A stretch of DNA of 64,000 bases from Prescottella equi. Lineage in GTDB: Bacteria; Actinomycetota; Actinomycetes; Mycobacteriales; Mycobacteriaceae. A program made the translations under genes and the position numbers. The notes beneath the pieces are model-generated. The model did not search any database, was not told where the DNA came from, and worked only from the letters and a program-made list of their open reading frames with translations. The first letter of the stretch is position 1. Every line of letters starts with the position of its first letter. Shown in pieces: positions 54,189-62,503 of the stretch. Location of the stretch: NCBI RefSeq assembly GCF_002094305.1, contig NZ_LWTX01000003.1:310001-374000 (forward strand), in the 5' to 3' direction.

Positions 54189-55264
54189 TGGTTGCCCTCC
54201 GTGTCGATCAGTTCGTTGCAGCGGGTGTCGAGGTACCCGACGGCGATCCAGAAGTGCTCGAACGCCGGGTTGGTGGTCTGCCTGTGATGGAAGCGGTAGT
54301 AGATCTGTTGTGCGATCACCGCCAGCCGGAACAGTCCGAACACCTCGTAGAAGCGCCAGTTGTCTATCGGCAGACCCGTTCGCTCGCCGTAGTATTCGAC
54401 GATCTCGCGGCGAGTGAGCATGCCCGGCAGATCCGACGGCTGACGCTTGGTGGCCAGCATCATCGGGTGATCGTCGGCCTGCACCCAGTAGGCCAGGCTC
54501 GACCCGAGATCCATGAGCGGGTCGCCGACGGTGGCGAGTTCCCAGTCCAGCACGGCGCGTGGCCGCAGGTCGTCACCGAGGACGACGTTGTCGAGCCGGA
54601 AGTCGCCGTGGATCATCGACGACGCAACGTCGGCGGGCTGGTTGTCCGCCAGCCATCCCGTCACCCGCGCGAAGTCCGGGACGTTGTCGGTGCGGGCAGC
54701 CGCGTAGCGCTTGGTCCATCCCGCAACCTGTCGTTCGACGTAGCCTGCGCCGCGCCCGAATTCGTCGAGTCCCGACGCCGCCGGATCCACTCCGTGCAGC
54801 TCGATGAGGAGATCGACCACTCGCAGGCACAGCTCGCGGGTGTTCTCGGGAGTGAGGCCGAGGTCGTCCGGGGGAGCGGAGCGCAGGATCGTGCCGTCGA
54901 CGCGTTCCATCACGTAGAAGTCGCTGCCCAGCACCGCCGGATCGGTGCACAGGCCCACCATCGCCGGCACGTGTGGATACACCGGCGCGAGCAGCGACTG
55001 GATGCGGAACTCGCGGGCCATGTCGTGCCCCGACGACGGCTTGGCGCCGGCCGGAGGCCGGCGCAGCACCAGGTCGCGGTCCGGGTAGCGCAGCAGGTAG
55101 GTCAGGTTGGACGCCCCGCCGGCGAACTGGCGGACCTCGGGAACACCTTCGAAGTTTCCGGAAGCGTTGTCGCGCAGCCACCGGTCGACGGCTGCGACGT
55201 CGAACGCGTCCTCGTCGCGCACCGCGCGCGCGTTGTCGGGAAGCTCCGACGGACCGGCCGTCAC
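54185..55264 (-). CDS. APH-fold phosphotransferase (LvaA/ACAD10-11 kinase-like)
   Basis: Kinase-fold protein of 359 aa of the aminoglycoside-phosphotransferase superfamily. ATP-binding core: FAGGASNLTYLLRYPDRDLVLRR with its Lys/Arg region; catalytic loop MIHGDFRLDNVVL; metal-binding DWELATVGDP. Small-molecule, not antibiotic, substrates are typical of this branch (FadE36, ACAD10/11 kinase domains, LvaA). GTG 55264 overlaps the ACAD stop as GTGA and its own stop overlaps the SDR start, so the three are tightly coupled. Likely it phosphorylates a 4-hydroxyacyl-CoA. Confidence 0.88.
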   Translation of the reverse strand: MTAGPSELPDNARAVRDEDAFDVAAVDRWLRDNASGNFEGVPEVRQFAGGASNLTYLLRYPDRDLVLRRPPAGAKPSSGHDMAREFRIQSLLAPVYPHVPAMVGLCTDPAVLGSDFYVMERVDGTILRSAPPDDLGLTPENTRELCLRVVDLLIELHGVDPAASGLDEFGRGAGYVERQVAGWTKRYAAARTDNVPDFARVTGWLADNQPADVASSMIHGDFRLDNVVLGDDLRPRAVLDWELATVGDPLMDLGSSLAYWVQADDHPMMLATKRQPSDLPGMLTRREIVEYYGERTGLPIDNWRFYEVFGLFRLAVIAQQIYYRFHHRQTTNPAFEHFWIAVGYLDTRCNELIDTEGNQ

Positions 55265-56493
55265 TGGTACTTGCCCAACTCGAAACGGGCCACCAGGCCC
55301 TGGTGCACCTCGTCGGGGCCGTCGGCCAGCCGCAGCGCCCGCGCGGCCGTCCATGCGCCGGCGAGCGGGAAGTCGTCGGACAGGCCACCACCGCCGTGGA
55401 TCTGGATCGCGAAGTCGATCACTCGCTCCGCGACGCGGGGCGCGGCCACCTTGATCTCTGACACCGCCGACCGGGCACCGGCGATGCCCTGGGTGTCGAG
55501 CAGCCACGCGGTGTGCAGCACGAGCAGGCGCAACTGGTTGATGGCGATGCGGGCGTCGGCGACGCGTTCGCGGTTGCCGCCCAAGTTGATCAGCGGTTTA
55601 CCGAACGCGAGGCGCTCGGTGCCGCGGCGGATCGCCAGCTCGAGCGCGGCCTCCGCGAGACCGACCAGACGCATGCAGTGATGCACCCGGCCCGGCCCGA
55701 GCCGACCCTGTGCAATCTCGAAGCCGCGTCCGGGACCGGCGATGATCGCGTCGAGTGGAAGCCGCACGTCGGTGAACGACACCTCGCCGTGCCCACCGGG
55801 CTCGTCGTAGAAGCCCATCGTTGAGAGCATCCGCTCGACCTTCACGCCGGGGGTGTCCATCGGGACCAGCACCATCGAATGTCGTTGGTACTTGTGTGCT
55901 TCCGGGTCGGTGAGGCCCATGAAGATGAGGATCTTGCAGTCCGGGCTGCCGATGCCGGTGCTCCACCACTTGCGCCCGTTCAACACCACCTCGTCGCCCT
56001 CGACGACCGCGGTGGCGGCCATGTTGGTGGCATCGGACGACGCGACCCCGGGTTCGGTCATACAGAACGCCGAGCGAATCTCGCCGTCCAGCAGCGGCTT
56101 CAGCCACCGCTCCTTCTGCGCGGCGCTGCCGTAGTGGTAGAGCACCTCCATGTTGCCGGTGTCCGGTGCGTCGCAGTTGAACACCGAGGCCACGAAGGGG
56201 GAGCGGCCCATCTCCTCGGCGAGCGGCGCATATTCGACGTTGCTCAGGCCGGCACCGAGTTCGGCGTCGGGCAGGAAGAGATTCCACAGACCCTGGTCCC
56301 TGGCCTTCGCCTGCAACGCGCGGAACTCGTCGGGCACCTGCCACATCTCGGCACCGGAGACGTCGGCCCGCTGCGCGAACGGTTCGACCCGCGCGGCCCG
56401 CAGTCGAGCCTCGACGGGAGCGACCTCGGTCGCGATGAACTCACGCAGTCGGTCGAGGTACTCCTGCGACCGCGCGCTCGGGGCGAAATCCAT
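55261..56493 (-). CDS. acyl-CoA dehydrogenase, ACAD10/11-like
   Basis: ACAD-fold flavoprotein of 410 aa. The segment FCMTEPGVASSDATNMAAT matches the VASSDATN hallmark of the ACAD10/11 group, and KWWSTGIGSPDCKILIFMG follows. These enzymes work with an APH-type kinase to dephosphorylate and rearrange 4-phosphoacyl-CoA rather than only oxidising. The kinase is fused in human ACAD10/11 but separate and adjacent here. ATG 56493 has GGAGG 5 bases upstream. It is first of the three-gene operon and divergent from a TetR gene. Confidence 0.92.
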   Translation of the reverse strand: MDFAPSARSQEYLDRLREFIATEVAPVEARLRAARVEPFAQRADVSGAEMWQVPDEFRALQAKARDQGLWNLFLPDAELGAGLSNVEYAPLAEEMGRSPFVASVFNCDAPDTGNMEVLYHYGSAAQKERWLKPLLDGEIRSAFCMTEPGVASSDATNMAATAVVEGDEVVLNGRKWWSTGIGSPDCKILIFMGLTDPEAHKYQRHSMVLVPMDTPGVKVERMLSTMGFYDEPGGHGEVSFTDVRLPLDAIIAGPGRGFEIAQGRLGPGRVHHCMRLVGLAEAALELAIRRGTERLAFGKPLINLGGNRERVADARIAINQLRLLVLHTAWLLDTQGIAGARSAVSEIKVAAPRVAERVIDFAIQIHGGGGLSDDFPLAGAWTAARALRLADGPDEVHQGLVARFELGKYQ

Positions 56494-56513
56494 GCTGCCT
56501 CCGTCACGTCGAC

Positions 56514-56534
56514 TAACTGAGCATTGCTCAGTTA
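56514..56534. promoter_or_regulatory. TetR operator in divergent promoter region
   Basis: TAACTGAGC-ATT-GCTCAGTTA is a perfect 9-base inverted repeat between the divergent ACAD operon (starts 56493) and TetR gene (starts 56585). Position and symmetry fit a TetR dimer repressing both. Confidence 0.75.
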
Positions 56535-56584
56535 ACCTAGACGTAGACTTGCCCCGCAATCAAGAACCTGGACGGTGTCATCTC

Positions 56585-57190
56585 GTGTCGATCGAAACCG
56601 CGGCCCCCCGGCGGCGACTCCCGCCCGAGGAGCGTAAGCGGCAACTCGTCGCGATCGGCCTGCAGGAACTGTCCACCCGCCCCATCCACGCGCTGTCGAT
56701 CGACCAGGTGGCCGAGAAGGCCGGGATCTCCCGCGGCCTGCTGTTCCGGTACTTCCCGACCAAGCAGGACTACTACGTCGCGGTCGTCGGCGCGGCCGCC
56801 CGGAGGCTGCTGCGGGCCGCGGCGCCGGACGCGGCCGCCCCCACCGACGATCAACTGCGGGCCGTCGTGCACGCCTTCGTCTCGTTCATCGACCGGCACG
56901 GCGACAACTACCAGTCGTTCTTCCACGGCGGCTTCGGCGCCGACCCGCAGATCCAGGAGATCCGCGAGAACATGAAGAACACCATGGTCGAGCGCACCCT
57001 CGCGGCCACCGGCACCGAACCGACCCCGGCCGTCCGAATGCTGCTGCGGGCGTGGTGGTCGATGGTCGAGAGCCTCGCGATCGACCGCACCACCGATCCG
57101 GTCTTCACCGTCGACGACGTCGTCGAGCATGCTCTCGCCGCGCTTCCGGTGGCCGCCGACGCCACCTCGGGACCCGACGTCTGCTCCTAG
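56585..57190 (+). CDS. TetR-family transcriptional regulator
   Basis: Repressor-type protein of 201 aa. The HTH lies at about 12-58 (ERKRQLVAIGLQEL, then SIDQVAEKAGISRGLLFRYFPTKQDYY). The ligand-binding domain is helical with a conserved FHGGFGADPQIQEIRENM segment. The GTG at 56585 is chosen because it directly precedes the N-terminal arm; the frame runs far upstream without character. It likely responds to an acyl-CoA and controls the divergent ACAD-kinase-SDR operon through the palindrome between them. Confidence 0.88.
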   Translation: MSIETAAPRRRLPPEERKRQLVAIGLQELSTRPIHALSIDQVAEKAGISRGLLFRYFPTKQDYYVAVVGAAARRLLRAAAPDAAAPTDDQLRAVVHAFVSFIDRHGDNYQSFFHGGFGADPQIQEIRENMKNTMVERTLAATGTEPTPAVRMLLRAWWSMVESLAIDRTTDPVFTVDDVVEHALAALPVAADATSGPDVCS

Positions 57191-58841
57191 CGCACCACCA
57201 GATCGGTGTCGGTGGCGCTCAGGGTGATCGGCGCGATCCGCTCGCCGCGCATCCAGTCCCGGACGAACGCGTCGAGCACCGCGTCGGCGCCGCGCGCGTC
57301 GAACACCGCCTGCGGGATCTCGATCGCCCCGACGAGATGCCTGGGCTGCGCGTCGAGTCCGGCCCCGCGCGGCGCGAACCGCAGACCGTCGGCAGTGTGC
57401 AGCAGCACCGGGACAGCGGTGCCGTCGGGTGTGGTCACGACAGCGTTCCGTGTCGTGGCCGCGGGATCGAAGTGGTCGATGGACAGCCGCTAGCCGGACG
57501 GCCCGGCATGCAGTCCGGCCTGGTCGAGCAGGCGCGGATCGACCACCGAGTACGGCAGGCCGACGTCGAGCAGGAACGCGCCGTCGACGAGCGTGTCCCG
57601 GGCCGGGAGCGATGCCGACAGGTTCCACGGGGCGGGCGGCGCCAGGCTCTCCGCGGACCGGTCGTGCGGCGAGTTCTCCAGCGGCGTACCGGGCAGGTCG
57701 ACGCCGGTCGCGGTGAACTCCCACGACCCGGCGTTCAGGGCCTTGTGCCAGAAGCCCGCCGTCCCCCCGCGACGCCCCGCGACACGCAACTCTCGGGCGC
57801 CCGGGCCGACGCCGGTCGAGTGCACGCTGATCGCCGACGTGATCTCGCCGGGAATCTTCGGTTGGTGCACCCAGTCCTGTGCGGGTAACCGGATCGCCGC
57901 GTAGTCGCGGTTCAGCAACTCCGCGAACAGGTTCGGCGCCGACGGCTTGCCGTCCTGGCTGTCCCAGCTGTAGCGGAAGAACACCGAATCCGAGCCCGCG
58001 GCGTCGAAATCGAAATTGCGCGTGTACATATCGCCGAACTCGTTGACCACGAACGTCGTCGAGCCCGCCGCGACAGCGCCACCGACCGGAACCGCCCGCC
58101 GAGCGGTCCGCCGATCTCGTAGCTGTCGTCGTTGGGCAGCCACGGGTCCGCGTACGTGATGCGACTGCCGTCCCCGGTGAGCGACGGGACCATCGTCATC
58201 TTGCCGAGGCCGACGTGATGGATGCGGCCGTCTGCGTCCACGTACGTCTGGTTGTCCCACGGCGACGACACGCTCAGCGCCCACCTGCCGGGGTCGGGAC
58301 CGGCGACGCGTTGGCCCGTGCCCGCCCACAGCGGGGCGCCGAACGCCGACGTCCAGTTCCACAGCAACGGCGAGTGGGACACGTTGTCGAGCGTGTACAT
58401 CCAGCCGTCGCCGTCGATCGCGACCAGTTCGTCGTCGTCGACCGAGATCCCCACGAGGACCCCTCGAAGGCAGTCCGGCAGCGGCGCGTATCGCCACGAT
58501 TCGACGTTCTCGCCGCCGCCCGTCCGCGGCCGGGTGAGCAGGGCGCCGTCGACGAGGGCGAAATCCCAGAACCTGTTGAACTGCGTGGTCTGCGTCCGCA
58601 ACTCGACCGACGCGGGGGCGGCGACACCGACGGCCTCCGGAAGCAGCCCGAGCCCGTCCCGTCCGCCCGTCGACGGCGCTCCCGGCGGGAGCTGAGCGGT
58701 TCCGAACGGCACGCAGGCCGCGGGGGCGGAGGCGCCGGCCGAGGGAGCCGCGGTCACGAGCGTCGTCACCGCGGCCGCACAGGCGAGCGCCCCGAGGAGA
58801 CGGCTCCGGCCCGGGGTCGGGCATCTGTCGCGATCGCTCAC
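57187..58841 (-). pseudogene. broken gene for a secreted protein (frameshift plus stop)
   Basis: Three pieces of one coding sequence can be read. Piece 1 starts at GTG 58841 with a signal peptide (RLLGALACAAAVTTLVTAAPSAGA) and runs in frame to about 58076. There a 2-base excess shifts the frame: GGRFRSVA continues as VAAGSTTFVVNEFGDMY in the next frame. Piece 2 ends at a TAG at 57490-57492 (GLHAGPSG stop). Piece 3 resumes in the same frame (RLSIDHFDPAATTRN) to 57187. The product would be about 550 aa, exported, of unrecognised family, with Trp/Tyr/Gly-rich repeats such as SWRYAPLPD and DGDGWMYTLDNV suggesting a beta-propeller. Its 3' end overlaps the TetR stop codon. Confidence 0.7.
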
Positions 58842-58908
58842 GCGATCCAATATCCCCCAGAACCCCCCGGCCGGAGCAATACTCGCTACGAACGTGACCC
58901 GCACCCCG

Positions 58909-61053
58909 CTATCCGGGCAGAGTGATCTTCACGCCCGGCAGGATCTCGATGACCCGCGGTGCGGGCGGCGGGGGCAACTGTGGTGCGGGCGCCGCGGGCG
59001 GAGCCGCCGGGGCAGCGGGGGCAGCAGCCGACGAACTGGCGGGACTAGACCCGGAGCCGACGCCGGTGTAGGCCGGGACACCGGCCTGACCACCGATCGG
59101 GGCGGGCCACGGGAACTTCTCGACCGGGGCGTCCTCGAGTGCGCCGTCCATCGTCTTCTTCCAGATGTCCGACGGCAGGCCGGAGCCGTACACAGGGCCA
59201 CCCCAGCTGTTCTCGATCGCCTGGGCGTCGGCGGTGCCGACCCACACCGCGGTGGACAGTTGCGGCGTGTAGCCCACCATCCACGCGTCCTTGTTCTTCC
59301 CGGTGTCGCCGAGCTGCGCGGTGCCGGTCTTCGACGCCGACGGCCGTCCCCCGGCAAGTCCGTGACTGCGCGAGTACGCGGCGATCGGCAGCATCGCCTG
59401 CGAAACGTTGTCGGCCACGGCCGCGTCCAGCCGGCGCTCGCCCTCGGACGCGGGCCGGTCGAGCAGCACCACCCCGTCGGCAGTCACGACCTTCTGCACG
59501 AAGTAGGGCTTGTGGTACATGCCCGACGCGGCCAGCGTCGCGTAGGCCGAGGCCATGTCGATCGGCCGGGTCAGATACTGCCCCAGCACGATTCCGTTCT
59601 CCGGCGACCCACCCTCCTGCGTGAGCGTGGGGTACTGCCACCCCGGAACGGTTTCCGGGATGCCCGCCTGGTGCGCCGCGTCGGCGATCTTCTGAGCACC
59701 GTCGTCCATCGACAACGTCAACCGGTAGAAGCTGGTGTTGAGCGAACGCTTGAGAGCCTCGGCGATGGTGCACTTGCCGCACGACTCGCCCTCGACGTTG
59801 TTGATCGTCACGCCGTAGACCGACAGCGGGGAGCTGTCGTAGGTCTGGGACAGCGGAATGTCCTGCTGGAGCGCGGCGACCAGGCCGAACACCTTGAACG
59901 ACGATCCGGTCTGCAGGCCCGCCTGCGCGAAGTCGAAGCCCTTGCCGTCGTCGCCGCCGTAGTACGCGCGGACCGCGCCGGACTTCGGGTCGATCGAGAC
60001 GACCGCGGTACGCAGGTTCTCCGGCTCGCCGTCGAACGTGTCGGCCACGGCCTCGAGCGCCGCCTGCTGGGCGGTGGGATCGATCGTCGTCGTGATCTGC
60101 AGACCCTCGGTGTTGAGATCCTGTTCGCTCACCCCGGATTCGGCCAGCTCGCGCAGGACCTGGGCCCGGATCAGGCCCTCCGGTCCGGGCGCGGCACCGG
60201 AGTCGGCGTTGGGCGCGGTGGGCAGCGCGTCGGGGAACACCATCGACTGCCGTTCGGTGGGCGCCAGCGCGGACATCGTCACCATGCCGTCGAGGACGTA
60301 GTTCCAGCGCGCCTGCAGCGCTTCCGGATCGGTCGTCGGGTCGAGGCTCGACGGGCTCTGGATCACCGCCGCGAGCACGGCCCCTTCCGCGACCGTGATG
60401 TCGGCCAGCGGCTTGCCGAAGTACGCGGTGGCGGCGGCCGAGATGCCGTAGGCGCCGCGGCCGAAGTAGATGGTGTTGAGGTAGGCGGCCAGGATCTCGT
60501 CCTTGGACCACTCGCGCGCCATCTTCGAAGAGATGACCAGTTCCTTCATCTTGCGGGTCACCGACCGCTCCGAGCCCACCAGCGTGTTCTTGACGTACTG
60601 CTGGGTGATGGTCGACCCGCCGCCCGCGCTGTCGCGGCCGAGCACGTTGTCCCGGGCGGCGCGCGCGAAGCCGGAGACCGAGAAACCCGGATTGGTGTAG
60701 AAGTCGCGGTCCTCGGCCGACAGCACCGCGTTACGGACGTGCCCGGGAATCTGGTCGATCGTGACCTCGGTGCGGTTGCCCTCGGGCGGCACCACGCGGG
60801 CGATTTCGGTGCCGTCGGACGCGAGGATCGTCGAGACCTGGTTGGTGACCATGTCGCTGGGCCGCGGAACGTCGGCGTTCTTGTACGCGACGCCGAACGC
60901 CACCAGGGGCGTGGCGATCAGCAGCAGGACGACGACGAGGCTCACGTAGAGGGCGATCCGGCGGCCCTTCCGACGCGGTTTGCGGCTGCGGGCCTTGGGC
61001 GCCGGGTCGGCCGTATGCCGACCACCGGCACCACCGGTATTGGTTGAATTCAC
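58909..61053 (-). CDS. second class A penicillin-binding protein, PonA1 paralog
   Basis: Bifunctional peptidoglycan synthase of 714 aa. A short basic N-terminus and one helix (about 33-53) precede the GT51 domain, with catalytic E114 in EDRDFYTNPG and GGGSTITQQYVKN. The transpeptidase has S384-SFK387, KRSLNTSFY and SKTGTAQ. The Ala/Pro-rich tail ends VIEILPGVKI. It is very similar to PonA1 at 27672-30206 throughout both domains, but lacks the long Pro/Gly cytoplasmic tail. It is divergent from the GntR-ABC operon and has no ponA1-type neighbours, so it looks like a duplicated copy. Confidence 0.93.
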   Translation of the reverse strand: MNSTNTGGAGGRHTADPAPKARSRKPRRKGRRIALYVSLVVVLLLIATPLVAFGVAYKNADVPRPSDMVTNQVSTILASDGTEIARVVPPEGNRTEVTIDQIPGHVRNAVLSAEDRDFYTNPGFSVSGFARAARDNVLGRDSAGGGSTITQQYVKNTLVGSERSVTRKMKELVISSKMAREWSKDEILAAYLNTIYFGRGAYGISAAATAYFGKPLADITVAEGAVLAAVIQSPSSLDPTTDPEALQARWNYVLDGMVTMSALAPTERQSMVFPDALPTAPNADSGAAPGPEGLIRAQVLRELAESGVSEQDLNTEGLQITTTIDPTAQQAALEAVADTFDGEPENLRTAVVSIDPKSGAVRAYYGGDDGKGFDFAQAGLQTGSSFKVFGLVAALQQDIPLSQTYDSSPLSVYGVTINNVEGESCGKCTIAEALKRSLNTSFYRLTLSMDDGAQKIADAAHQAGIPETVPGWQYPTLTQEGGSPENGIVLGQYLTRPIDMASAYATLAASGMYHKPYFVQKVVTADGVVLLDRPASEGERRLDAAVADNVSQAMLPIAAYSRSHGLAGGRPSASKTGTAQLGDTGKNKDAWMVGYTPQLSTAVWVGTADAQAIENSWGGPVYGSGLPSDIWKKTMDGALEDAPVEKFPWPAPIGGQAGVPAYTGVGSGSSPASSSAAAPAAPAAPPAAPAPQLPPPPAPRVIEILPGVKITLPG

Positions 61054-61221
61054 AATCGAACTTCCGTCTCAATCAGTGCACTGCTCACGAATTTTCGCAC
61101 TGCTCAGCGGCTTCGAGCCGCATTTGCTGCGACACGCAGCAGCCACCGCGCAGTGTCCCGATGCCTCCCCGGACGCCCCCAACAGGTTGACAGCGTGGGC
61201 CCGTGCATGCAACCTCTATTC

Positions 61222-61237
61222 CACTAATGTTGTAGTG
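61222..61237 (+). promoter_or_regulatory. candidate operator of the GntR-ABC operon
   Basis: CACTA-N6-TAGTG is a perfect 5-base inverted repeat ending 14 bases before the GntR ATG. Autoregulation through a dyad at this place is usual for YtrA-type regulators. Confidence 0.45.
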
Positions 61238-61250
61238 AAATGGAGATTCG

Positions 61251-61646
61251 ATGGTGGAGTTCCACATCAACCGTCGCTCCGGGATCCCCGCGTACGTGCA
61301 GCTCGTCCTGCAGGTCAAACAGGCTTTGCGCCTCGGCGACCTGAAGACCGGCGATCAGCTGCCCACGGCGAAGGAGGTGGTCGGGGCCGTGACCGTCAAC
61401 CCGAACACCGTGCTCAAGGCCTACCGGGAACTCGAGAGCGAGGGACTGGTGGAGGCGCGGCCGGGCCTGGGGACGTTCGTGACCCAGTCGCTGGCCAAGC
61501 CGGGCATGGCCGAGCGGGACGCCCTGCAGTCCGCACTCGCCGACTGGGCCCGCCAGGGCGCGGCGGCCGGTCTGGACCGCTCGGATCTCGAGGCGCTCGT
61601 CGCGGCGGCATTGGACAACGAATTCGGTGGAGAGGTGGACAGATGA
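61251..61646 (+). CDS. GntR-family regulator, YtrA subfamily
   Basis: Short GntR protein of 131 aa. The winged HTH (residues 5-78) reads IPAYVQLVLQVKQALRLGDLKTGDQLPTAKEV then NPNTVLKAYRELESEGLVEARPGLGTFV. A stub of about 45 helical residues replaces a ligand domain, which defines the YtrA subfamily that controls adjacent ABC transporters. TGGAG lies a few bases before the ATG. Its stop overlaps the ATPase start as ATGA. Confidence 0.92.
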   Translation: MVEFHINRRSGIPAYVQLVLQVKQALRLGDLKTGDQLPTAKEVVGAVTVNPNTVLKAYRELESEGLVEARPGLGTFVTQSLAKPGMAERDALQSALADWARQGAAAGLDRSDLEALVAAALDNEFGGEVDR

Positions 61647-62503
61647 GCGAGGCGACGACCGCAGCGCTGACGATGCGTGACGTACACAAGCGGTTTCGCC
61701 GCACGGAGGCGTTGAACGGTTGTTCGTTCGAGGTCGAGCGCGGCAGCATCACCGCACTCGTCGGGGCCAACGGCGCCGGCAAGTCGACGCTCATGTCGAT
61801 CGCGGTCGGGCTGCTCGAGGCCGACTCCGGTGAGGTGACCGTCCTCGGCCGCCGGCCCGACCGGCGGGGAATCTGCCCCGGACTCGCCTACGTCGCGCAG
61901 CACAAGCCGCTGTATCGAGGATTCTCCGTCGCGGACATACTGCTGTTCGGCGAGAAGACCAACACCACGTGGGACCGTGACTACGCCTCGCGACTGGTGG
62001 CCGAGGCGCAGATCCCGCTCTCCGCGCGCGTGAAGACGCTGTCTCCGGGCCATCGCGCCCGCGTCGCCCTCGCGGTGGCACTCGGGCGGCGGCCCGACGT
62101 CCTCCTGCTCGACGAGCCGCTCGCGGAACTCGACCCGGTCGCGCGGCGCTCCGTGGTGCGCACCCTGATGGAGGACGCCGCCGAGCGGGGCACCACCATC
62201 GTGCTGTCGTCGCACGTGCTGTCCGAGGTCGCCGAGATCGCCGACCGGCTGATCATTCTCGGCGCCGGACGTGTCCGCCTGTCGGGCGCACTCGACGACC
62301 TGCTCGACGAGCATTACCTGCTCCGCGGCGCCGGTGACCCGCACGGCGTCGTCGGCACCGGCGCGATCGTCGAGTCGCACCAGCGCACCCACCTGGTTCG
62401 AGGCCCGCGCCCCGCCGTCTCCGACGGCTGGCACACGGAGCCTCCGAACCTCGACGACATCGTCCTGGCCTACCTGACCACGACCGACGAAGAGGCAGCA
62501 TGA
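61643..62503 (+). CDS. ABC transporter ATP-binding protein
   Basis: Cytoplasmic ATPase subunit of 286 aa. Walker A GANGAGKST, the D-loop and Walker B in LLLDEPLAELDP, and the switch His in LSSHVLSEV are normal. The signature is degenerate, LSPGHRARV instead of LSGGQ. The C-terminal 70 residues are an extra domain (AIVESHQRTHLVRGPRP). It is coupled to the GntR gene upstream and the permease downstream by 4-base overlaps. It probably exports a lipid or antimicrobial compound, as other YtrA-controlled systems do. Confidence 0.9.
   Translation: MSEATTAALTMRDVHKRFRRTEALNGCSFEVERGSITALVGANGAGKSTLMSIAVGLLEADSGEVTVLGRRPDRRGICPGLAYVAQHKPLYRGFSVADILLFGEKTNTTWDRDYASRLVAEAQIPLSARVKTLSPGHRARVALAVALGRRPDVLLLDEPLAELDPVARRSVVRTLMEDAAERGTTIVLSSHVLSEVAEIADRLIILGAGRVRLSGALDDLLDEHYLLRGAGDPHGVVGTGAIVESHQRTHLVRGPRPAVSDGWHTEPPNLDDIVLAYLTTTDEEAA

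Noticed and set aside
54185-55264. Aminoglycoside resistance kinase
   Set aside because: The overlap with ACAD and SDR genes and the similarity to metabolic APH-fold kinases argue for an acyl-CoA role.
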